From positions 11,527-20,536 of the forward strand of contig PFEM01000017.1 in assembly GCA_002793635.1 (NCBI GenBank): a DNA stretch of 9,010 nucleotides. The letters are read 5' to 3'. Positions within the stretch are counted from its first letter, which is position 1. Each line of letters begins with the position of its first letter. A program made the position numbers and the translations under genes. The stretch comes from Candidatus Shapirobacteria bacterium CG10_big_fil_rev_8_21_14_0_10_48_15 (GTDB lineage: Bacteria; Patescibacteriota; Microgenomatia; PFEM01). Below the pieces are notes generated by a model, which saw nothing but the letters and a program-made list of their open reading frames with translations, did not search any database and was not told the origin of the DNA. Shown here one piece after another: positions 1-5,958 of the stretch.

Positions 1-240
1 ATAGATGGTTCCCAAAAAATGGCCCAAATAACTAAATCGCTGAAAAAATTTTGGCAGACGCTTTTGGTTAATTAGCTTTCCATTTTGAAAAACCTGAGCA
101 GTTGAAGCCAGTTTAACAGTCTCATCCAAGGGGTGAAAAATATAAATTAAGACTTTGACTTTTGCTTTTAAATAATCTTTTAAAGCTCCTGGGGGGCCAA
201 AAACTTCCGTCGCGTGGGTGACTAAAATAACATTTTTCAT
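1..240 (-). CDS. N-terminal fragment of a probable GT-B glycosyltransferase (runs off left edge)
   Basis: Eighty codons are visible, from an ATG at 240-238 to the window edge without a stop; the 3' part lies outside. The protein begins MKNVILVTHATEVFGPPGAL. A first beta strand is followed by a Gly/Pro-rich loop (about residues 14-18) and a helix, then a second strand (KVLIYIFHPL, near residues 29-38). This is how many GT-B (GT4-like) glycosyltransferases begin, where the loop lies in the acceptor-side domain. The C-terminal nucleotide-sugar binding domain that would confirm this is not visible. The start overlaps the stop of the upstream GT39 gene by one base (TGATG), and no SD motif precedes it, which suggests translational coupling. 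A cytoplasmic sugar transferase acting on the same glycan is the likely role. Another Rossmann-like protein cannot be excluded. Confidence 0.55.
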   Translation of the reverse strand, partial: MKNVILVTHATEVFGPPGALKDYLKAKVKVLIYIFHPLDETVKLASTAQVFQNGKLINQKRLPKFFQRFSYLGHFLGTIY

Positions 241-2420
241 CACAAGACGCTATTGGGAAACAAAACATTATCAGGAATCTTCGGCGTAATGTAAGGTAAT
301 TCCGGGAACGGCTCCGTTACTCTTTGGCTCGATTCAAATAAAGCTGCTTGCTTAAGAGCGACTCCAAAAGGCAGGGCTAAATTGCTGCGCTGAAAACTGA
401 TGGTTAAAAAACGGGCATCAGCCGGAGCGACAGTGGTAACATATTTTGCCTGCCAATCGGCTTCTCCCCAACTTCGGCTCGAGAGGGCCACCTTAGAGCC
501 AATCGATTCTGACTGAGCGCTTACTATATCCTCGTAAAAATCAAGCCGCAAAAAGCCGTCTCGCTTTTCCTGAGGCAAATCAACGGAATTTTTTAGCTGG
601 GCAGTAACTTGATAAACTTTTCCGGGGCTGATTTCAATGGGCGGCGAGACCCAACGTAAAGTGGCATGACCGCCGCGGCTGCCTTTGATCAATAAGACAT
701 CGTCATCCTGCTCAAATCCTTCACCAGACTGGCCATATTGCCCCTTTACCCGCCAAGTCTCAAAGTTCAGCTTGGCTAACTCAGTCAGCTCGGCTAACTC
801 AGTCAGCTCCGGAACCTTAACCAATAAGTAATTGATCTCGTCCGCCGCCTGCCACGGTTTGTAAACTTCGGCGACGGCATGATCCAGAAATTCTTTAATT
901 ACTAAGCCTTGATAGCTGTTTTTCAAAAACTCAACCGGTAGTCCGCTTGGCTGCTGCAACAAATATCTTGGCGGCAGATTGAACCACCAATAAAGCCAGG
1001 AGTAGTAACGGGTGGCATTAAAGGCAAAAAAATCATCGCCTTCTTCGCGAAATTCGGCTAGGCTATTGTAACGATAAATATCCCAATCCACAAAATTGGC
1101 TTTTTTTTCTAATTCTGCCTGGCCAGGCAAATAAAGCGCCATTGCCCGCAGCTGAACTTGGTCAGGCAGGTTTTGGTCCAAATATTGCTGAAAGGCCGAC
1201 CAGTTATAAGGCTGCGAATAGGCCCTGTCTAAGATTAAACAATTTTTTATCGGATCAAAATTAATAATTACGGCCAAAACAAAAATTAAAAGTTTTGATC
1301 GGATTTTTTGATAAAACAGGCTCAAACCAAAGCCGGCAAAAATCATCAAAAAGGGCATCACCGTCACAAAATTGCGAACATAACCACCGCCCAAGGAATA
1401 ATAAACAAAAACAAAAAAGAAGGGTACCACAAAAGACAATAAAAACAACGCTTGCCAAAGCTTCCGCAACAAGCTCAAGATTACTCCCAACAAGATGACC
1501 ACGGTCACCAGCGAACCAATTCCCCAATGATAAAGATAAAAAAGCGGGTAGAAATAAAGCTTCTTAATCCCAAAACCATAGCGGACCGCCACGTATTTGG
1601 TAACCGTCACGAAGGCCTCCTGAAAGTTCATTAAAAAATAAGGATTAAGCAAAGCAAAAACCGCCGCCACTAAAACGGCGGCTGCAATTGCCGCCGGCCG
1701 GAAAAGGGCTTTAAATGACTTTTGACGCAGCGACGCCACTAAATGGGCCAGAAAAAGCGGCAAAAAACTAAAGCTCTGATACTTCATGGAAAAGAACAAA
1801 CCAGCACAAATACCGGCAGTCAGATAACGCCGCCAAGTCGCTTTCTCTAAGATCAAACCGGCGGTATAAACTGCCAACACCGCAAAAAAAGCGTTGGGAG
1901 CATCAGATAAGGCAAAGTGGCTGGACAAAACATGACGGTAATTGACAGCCAAGAAAAAAGCCGCCAGCAAGCCAGCAATTCGGCTAAATAACTTTTTCCC
2001 CAACAAATAAGTTAGCCACACTGTTCCCGTCCCCAACAAAGCGTTCAGATATCGCGACCAGTAGAGGGCCTCATTCTGGCGCCAACCAAAGATCGGTTGT
2101 TGAAACTCTGCCAAAAAACGGGAGCCGATTTTTAGGGCCGTCCAAAAAACTTTTGGATGCGGGAAAAAAACCTTCATGAGCGCTAACGGCAGAAAAAAAA
2201 TTCGGTAGATCAACATGTGCAGCAACGGTACACCAGCCGGGTAGTCAAAGCGACGCGGGTTTAAATCGCCGTTGATAATCATGTCGACAGCCGAGGAATA
2301 GCTCATTGCCTCATCAGGATGAATCGGCGGATAGCCGGGATTAACGCCAACAAGCCGCAATAACAAAGCGACCAGAAGAATCACCACCAACAAAATATTT
2401 TGTTTTAATAACTTTTTCAT
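240..2420 (-). CDS. GT39/ArnT-like multipass glycosyltransferase with C-terminal beta-sandwich-like region
   Basis: Predicted GT-C membrane glycosyltransferase that moves a sugar from a polyprenyl-phosphate carrier to an acceptor on the outer face of the membrane. A first membrane segment (about residues 8-24) is followed by a luminal loop with HPDE at 34-37, whose Asp-Glu matches the catalytic acidic pair of the family, and by NPRRFDYPAG (54-63), the usual second part of that loop. RYLNALLG and SHFALSDAP are further family motifs, and about ten hydrophobic segments extend to roughly residue 385. The rest is hydrophilic: a mixed region, an ELTELA-ELTELA linker at 538-549, then about 150 residues (FETW.., ISPGKVYQVTAQL.., FLRLDFYE..) resembling a carbohydrate-binding-module jelly roll. 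A TTG lies just upstream (2423-2421), but I prefer ATG at 2420, giving 726 aa and a TGATG junction with the methyltransferase stop. Acceptor and sugar are unknown. Confidence 0.85.
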   Translation of the reverse strand: MKKLLKQNILLVVILLVALLLRLVGVNPGYPPIHPDEAMSYSSAVDMIINGDLNPRRFDYPAGVPLLHMLIYRIFFLPLALMKVFFPHPKVFWTALKIGSRFLAEFQQPIFGWRQNEALYWSRYLNALLGTGTVWLTYLLGKKLFSRIAGLLAAFFLAVNYRHVLSSHFALSDAPNAFFAVLAVYTAGLILEKATWRRYLTAGICAGLFFSMKYQSFSFLPLFLAHLVASLRQKSFKALFRPAAIAAAVLVAAVFALLNPYFLMNFQEAFVTVTKYVAVRYGFGIKKLYFYPLFYLYHWGIGSLVTVVILLGVILSLLRKLWQALFLLSFVVPFFFVFVYYSLGGGYVRNFVTVMPFLMIFAGFGLSLFYQKIRSKLLIFVLAVIINFDPIKNCLILDRAYSQPYNWSAFQQYLDQNLPDQVQLRAMALYLPGQAELEKKANFVDWDIYRYNSLAEFREEGDDFFAFNATRYYSWLYWWFNLPPRYLLQQPSGLPVEFLKNSYQGLVIKEFLDHAVAEVYKPWQAADEINYLLVKVPELTELAELTELAKLNFETWRVKGQYGQSGEGFEQDDDVLLIKGSRGGHATLRWVSPPIEISPGKVYQVTAQLKNSVDLPQEKRDGFLRLDFYEDIVSAQSESIGSKVALSSRSWGEADWQAKYVTTVAPADARFLTISFQRSNLALPFGVALKQAALFESSQRVTEPFPELPYITPKIPDNVLFPNSVL
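774..809 (-). repeat. two perfect 18-bp tandem units in the GT39 gene at 240-2420
   Basis: Two identical 18-base units lie head to tail at 774-791 and 792-809. On the coding strand each is six codons, ELTELA, giving residues 538-549; the next codons (KL) resemble the start of a third unit. The repeat keeps frame and lies in the linker before the C-terminal beta-rich region. Perfect DNA identity suggests recent slippage or duplication. Confidence 0.9.
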
Positions 2421-3031
2421 CAACGCTTGGACAAAAGATAAATAACGTGCGCAAAAGGCTTGCCTTGACTAGCCCGAATCAGCTTCACCTTAAAGCCTAA
2501 ACTCGCAAATAATTTTTTAAACTCGGCGGGAAAACGATAAAAAATCCGGTCCCTGGGATACAAAAGATGGTCAACTAACCACCCCAGCCAATATTTTCCC
2601 ACCGGTTTTCGGTCGACCTCGGCAATAATTAATTGACCACTTTTTTTCAACTTCTGTCGGCAAGCCTTCAGCAATTTTTCTTGATCCGCCAAAGAATTCA
2701 AGTGATGTAAAACGTGAATGAGCAAAATTGTGTCCGCTGGAACCAATTTAATTTTCGTAATATCATCGCGAAAAAATTTAACATTGGCCACACCCCGGTT
2801 GGCGACGCGGATTTTTTTTTCGTCAAATTCAATCCCCAAAATCTTTCTTTTTGACCCAGTCAAGCCCAAAAAATTACTAAAAATGCCGTAGCCACAACCC
2901 AAGTCAATAATGCAGCCTTTTTTTGGAACCAACTTTTCAAGCTTCTCGAAAGGAGCGGTAAAAAATCGAATATGCGTAAAAATTGTTGGCCAGCCTAAAC
3001 CACAATAAAGTTTTTTAGTTTTTCGAACCAT
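2420..3031 (-). CDS. class I SAM-dependent methyltransferase (203 aa)
   Basis: Small soluble Rossmann-fold methyltransferase. Motif I is IIDLGCGYGIF (about 41-51), the SAM-binding glycine loop. An acidic residue ends strand 2 in GIEFD (D70) and would bind the ribose. RDDITKI (88-94) matches the adenine-binding stretch, and ILLIHVLHHL (102-111) is the strand 4 and post-motif region typical of the Methyltransf_11/25 type. The C-terminal half has the expected strand (GQLIIAEVD) and a final helical and beta section. The start ATG at 3031-3029 overlaps the preceding methyltransferase by 17 bases and has no SD motif, so translation probably depends on coupling. In this context it may methylate a sugar hydroxyl or the lipid carrier of the glycan. 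The target is inference. A run of nine A residues on the coding strand (plus coordinates 2812-2820) is in frame and intact. Confidence 0.85.
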   Translation of the reverse strand: MVRKTKKLYCGLGWPTIFTHIRFFTAPFEKLEKLVPKKGCIIDLGCGYGIFSNFLGLTGSKRKILGIEFDEKKIRVANRGVANVKFFRDDITKIKLVPADTILLIHVLHHLNSLADQEKLLKACRQKLKKSGQLIIAEVDRKPVGKYWLGWLVDHLLYPRDRIFYRFPAEFKKLFASLGFKVKLIRASQGKPFAHVIYLLSKR

Positions 3032-3830
3032 TTTTTATTGGCCGGCAAATAAATAACCAGCCCAAGCTAAAGTTTAACAAAAGCTTTGGAGAAATATTTA
3101 ATTTTTCCATTAACCGCAGCAAAAAAGCAATTAAAATAATTTTTTTGCCCCTCTCCTTTTCCATTCCATACTTCCAGTAACACTTGATTATATCTAAAGT
3201 GACATCTTCCACTACAAAAAACTTGCTAACGGTGTTATAAAATTCCCGATACAAGGGCAGTTTAATATTTTCATAGCCACGCCCTTTTTTCGTTATCCTG
3301 ACGTATAAATCAGCCACTTTGGGTGGCAAAAAGCTTAAAAACGGCAAATGAAAATGCGGTTCGAAAGGCCAAAGCCGATTTGCTGTGGTAATATGCAAAA
3401 TGCCATCAGGCTTTAATGTTCTGCGAATCTCAGCTAAAATCATTTCCGGGTTTTGCATGTGTTCAAAAACCTCAAGGCAGGTTACTATATCCACACTATT
3501 ATTTTTGAGGGCAATTTTTTGGCCATCACCTAAAATAAACCTTGCTTTTAAACCCATTTTTTGAAAACGATTTTTAGCCGCTTCCAACGCCCTTCGATCA
3601 ATATCATAACCAATTATTCTGGTATATTTTTTTGCCAAATATGCCAAGGTCAGACCTGCAGAACAGCCTACATCCAGCAGCAATGACTGCTCATTTTTAT
3701 ATTTCTTTAAAATTTTGATCGTCCTGGCAGCTTTAAAAGGCAAAACTTTGGCATACCACTGTGCCCAGCTTGGCGAAGTCGAATACTGAGAATAACGGTA
3801 AATCTCATTAGCCAGATTAGCTGTTTTCAT
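3015..3830 (-). CDS. class I SAM-dependent methyltransferase (271 aa)
   Basis: Soluble methyltransferase of the UbiG/Methyltransf_11 type. LLDVGCSAGL (51-60) is motif I. GYDID (74-78) ends strand 2 with the ribose-binding acidic residues. GDGQKIALKNNSVDIVTCLE (101-120) contains the adenine-contacting segment and strand 4, followed by VFEHMQNPE. RTLKPDGILHITTANR is the usual strand 5 region. The C-terminal third is lysine- and aromatic-rich and may form an acceptor lid. The ATG at 3830 overlaps the radical SAM gene stop in an ATGA junction. A GGAGG directly abuts the ATG, too close to act as a normal SD for it; no nearby ATG, GTG or TTG gives a better start. Hand-counted GC is near 38 percent, against about 46 percent in a sampled stretch of the GT39 gene at 5951-7624. 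A role in methylating sugars of the glycan is inferred from the neighbours. Confidence 0.85.
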   Translation of the reverse strand: MKTANLANEIYRYSQYSTSPSWAQWYAKVLPFKAARTIKILKKYKNEQSLLLDVGCSAGLTLAYLAKKYTRIIGYDIDRRALEAAKNRFQKMGLKARFILGDGQKIALKNNSVDIVTCLEVFEHMQNPEMILAEIRRTLKPDGILHITTANRLWPFEPHFHLPFLSFLPPKVADLYVRITKKGRGYENIKLPLYREFYNTVSKFFVVEDVTLDIIKCYWKYGMEKERGKKIILIAFLLRLMEKLNISPKLLLNFSLGWLFICRPIKNGSKN

Positions 3831-5227
3831 CCTCCGAGATATGCTTTGGTCCTTTTAAAAATGTAACGAAGCTGCTGCCAGGAACGAATTTCTTTCAACA
3901 ACCGCCAGATGATTTTCGGTCGTAGGTAAAACTCTAAATGGGCGCGGCGCTGAAGATTTTTGAGGCCTTCACGGCTGATGGAAGGGGGCGCGTAAGGGAC
4001 GTCTGCCTGAAAAATATGCGCCCAGTCAATGTCATCTTCCTTCAGTTCACCACTGTCTATAAGCCGACGATAGGCCTCGGTCCGCGGTAAAGGCAGATAG
4101 TTATAAAAGGCGGCTCGCGTTAACTCCAGGCTTTTGGCAAATTTAATTGTTTTTAAAATCTCCTGCTTCGTTTCTCCCGGAAAGCCAAGAATGAAAAAGC
4201 CGTTAATCGGCATACCGGCAGACACCACCATATTGACCATTTTTTTGATCTTGGCGGTGGTGACCGCTTTCTTCATCAGCCGCAAAATCCGGTCTGATCC
4301 GGATTCAATGCCGACCGAAACGTAATAGCAACCTGCCTTTTTCATCAGTTGCAAAGTTTCCTTATCCAAAGTGTCTAACCTCACCCCATTGGGGCAGCAC
4401 CAACTAATTTGAAAATCTTTTTTTAAAAGCTGGTGGCAAAAGTCCTTTAAATAATTCCGGTTTAGGGTGAAATTATCATCCAAGATGTGAATCTCTCTGA
4501 CGCCATATTGCCGGTAAAGCAGTTCAATCTCTGCCAAAACATTGCCAACACTGCGGCGCCGGATCTTTTTACCGGATATTGTCCATCCCGCGCAAAAAGT
4601 GCAAGAAAAAGGGCAGCCGCGTGTCGCCATAATCGGCGCCACGGGTGAATTTTTGAAAATAATACCCTGGGGCGCATCGGGATAATCTTGAGGGCGAAGC
4701 AAATCCCAGGCAGGAAAACCCAATTTATCAAGATCGGCCGCAAAGACTTGCTGGTTAAGATGAACCCTGCCGGCTCTGTCCCGCCAGCCTAAGCCAGGAA
4801 CCTTCCCAAACCCCCGCTTAGATTTTAGAGCTCGCAGCAAAATTGGAAAACCGACTTCCGCTTCACCACAAAATACAAAATCTAATTGAGGGAAAGATTG
4901 CAGGGATTTTTCGGGCAAACCGGAAGGGTGCGGCCCTCCTGCAACAGTGACCGCCTTGGAATTAATTTTTTTAATAATTGCCAGGCTTTTTTGAAGTGAG
5001 GGTAAATCTTGGGAAAAAATTTGAAAACCGATCACGTCCGGTTTAAATTTTTTAACAACCTTAGTAAAGCCTGAATAATCTAGCTGGTCTTTAACTGAAT
5101 CAAGGATCTGAACTTGATTGAAACCATCCTGGCGCAAGGCTGTCACTAAATAGCCCAAACCCAACGGCGGGATACAATTTAAAACAAGCTTGCCAGGAGT
5201 AACCGGTTTAGCCAAGAGAATTTTCAT
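3827..5227 (-). CDS. B12-binding-domain radical SAM protein (466 aa)
   Basis: Class B-type radical SAM enzyme of the BchE/P-methylase-like family, which has an N-terminal cobalamin-binding Rossmann domain. Residues 1-150 carry that domain: MKILLAKP.., PPLGLGYL, KPDVIGFQIFS, VAGGPHPSGLPE (95-106) and VFCGEAE. The Fe-S cluster motif is CPFSCTFC (C205, C209, C212; CxxxCxxC). It is followed by the TIM-barrel signatures IHILDDNF, VSVGIESGSDRIL and GFFILGFPGET. The C-terminal YNYLPLPRTEAYRRL and a basic FYLRPKIIWRLLKEI segment are also usual for the family. Members perform radical methylation or cyclisation at unactivated carbons. In a glycan operon, C-methylation or rearrangement of a sugar or lipid is plausible but unproven. 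The ATG at 5227 overlaps the upstream GT2 stop by four bases (ATGA). There is only a distant weak AAGAAG upstream, which suggests coupled translation. Confidence 0.9.
   Translation of the reverse strand: MKILLAKPVTPGKLVLNCIPPLGLGYLVTALRQDGFNQVQILDSVKDQLDYSGFTKVVKKFKPDVIGFQIFSQDLPSLQKSLAIIKKINSKAVTVAGGPHPSGLPEKSLQSFPQLDFVFCGEAEVGFPILLRALKSKRGFGKVPGLGWRDRAGRVHLNQQVFAADLDKLGFPAWDLLRPQDYPDAPQGIIFKNSPVAPIMATRGCPFSCTFCAGWTISGKKIRRRSVGNVLAEIELLYRQYGVREIHILDDNFTLNRNYLKDFCHQLLKKDFQISWCCPNGVRLDTLDKETLQLMKKAGCYYVSVGIESGSDRILRLMKKAVTTAKIKKMVNMVVSAGMPINGFFILGFPGETKQEILKTIKFAKSLELTRAAFYNYLPLPRTEAYRRLIDSGELKEDDIDWAHIFQADVPYAPPSISREGLKNLQRRAHLEFYLRPKIIWRLLKEIRSWQQLRYIFKRTKAYLGG
3831..3835 (-). promoter_or_regulatory. 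GGAGG abutting the start codon of the 271-aa methyltransferase
   Basis: A full anti-SD match (GGAGG) is directly joined to the ATG at 3830 with no spacer. A functional SD normally needs about 4-10 bases. It may instead hold ribosomes that finish the radical SAM gene and aid re-initiation at the ATGA junction, or be chance. Function is uncertain. Confidence 0.3.
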
Positions 5228-5958
5228 CGGACGCGTTTGCTTCTTAGTTTATTCATACTTTTTCGAATTCGTAGTAACTCTTTGATAGTTAAAGGAATGT
5301 GTTTAAAACGAACCGTTGACTTACCGGCCGTGCGGGGAAAATGCGGCACGCCGACTTCAATAATATTAAATTTAAAAAAGCGTGCCTTGGCCAAAATTTC
5401 CGTGTTGAAAAAAAAGCTAGTGGACTCGATTTTAATTTTTTTAAAAATATCCTTACGAAAAAGCTTAAACGCGCAGTCGATATCTTTAACATTTAAATCA
5501 AAAAGCAAATCAGCCAAAATATTGTAACCCCACGAAAGGAGCTTGCGCAAAAATTTATCCTGACGTTTCAGCCGATAGCCAATGACCAAATCCACTACTT
5601 GAGTTTTGGCAATCGGGAACATCACGTCCAGAGCGTTGAGCCGAAACTGCCGGTCGGCGTCGGTGAAAAACACGTAATCATACCGGGCAGCTTGAAAACC
5701 ATTTTTAAGGGCTTGGCCATAACCTAAATTTTGAGCATGATTCACCACGTTAACATGCGAGCTGCGCTGAGCAATTTTTTTGGCCAACGCCAAAGTTTTG
5801 TCCTGAGAACCATCATTCACCACAATCACTTCATAATCATCTCCTAACTTACGCAAATAAGCCAGACAATCACATACCATTTGCTGAATATTTTTTTCTT
5901 CATTGTAGGCCGGCAAAATGACCGAAATGCCTTGGGGTGATTTAACTTTTTTAGCCAT
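5224..5958 (-). CDS. GT2 glycosyltransferase, polyprenyl/dolichyl-phosphate sugar synthase type (244 aa)
   Basis: GT-A fold family 2 enzyme similar to DPM1-type synthases that move a sugar from a nucleotide donor to polyprenyl phosphate on the cytoplasmic side. ISVILPAYNEEKNI (11-24) is the first strand. VVNDGSQDKT (46-55) binds the nucleotide. NLGYGQALKNG (77-87) is typical of the subfamily. FTDADRQF (98-105) holds the DxD metal site (D100, D102). DIDCAFKLFR (159-168), FFNTEIL (with E187) and PRTAGKST (208-215) are the acceptor-side motifs. The chain ends in a basic helix with no membrane segment, so it lacks the C-terminal anchor or GtrA-like domain of many relatives and is probably peripheral. 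It overlaps both neighbours (8 and 4 bases) and has the clearest SD of the operon (AAGGA, 5 bases before ATG). It probably makes the lipid-linked donor for the GT39 enzymes encoded beside it. Confidence 0.88.
   Translation of the reverse strand: MAKKVKSPQGISVILPAYNEEKNIQQMVCDCLAYLRKLGDDYEVIVVNDGSQDKTLALAKKIAQRSSHVNVVNHAQNLGYGQALKNGFQAARYDYVFFTDADRQFRLNALDVMFPIAKTQVVDLVIGYRLKRQDKFLRKLLSWGYNILADLLFDLNVKDIDCAFKLFRKDIFKKIKIESTSFFFNTEILAKARFFKFNIIEVGVPHFPRTAGKSTVRFKHIPLTIKELLRIRKSMNKLRSKRVR

Noticed and set aside
1261..1634. Several 60-88 codon frames on both strands inside the GT39 gene
   Set aside because: All overlap hydrophobic coding sequence of the GT39 enzyme, have no recognisable motif and no initiation signal.
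1661..1697. GC-rich inverted segments (CCGCCG ... CGGCGG, then CCGGCCGG)
   Set aside because: Short arms arise from runs of Ala and Val codons in a membrane helix. There is no U-tract, and the gene continues through.
2421..2423. TTG start for the GT39 gene, one codon upstream of the ATG
   Set aside because: The TTG immediately precedes an ATG that forms the same TGATG stop-start overlap seen at 240. No other gene in the window needs a TTG start, so ATG at 2420 is preferred.
4462..4743. 93-codon minus-strand open frame inside the radical SAM gene
   Set aside because: It is a shifted-frame shadow of the region holding the CxxxCxxC motif; the radical SAM frame is intact across it.
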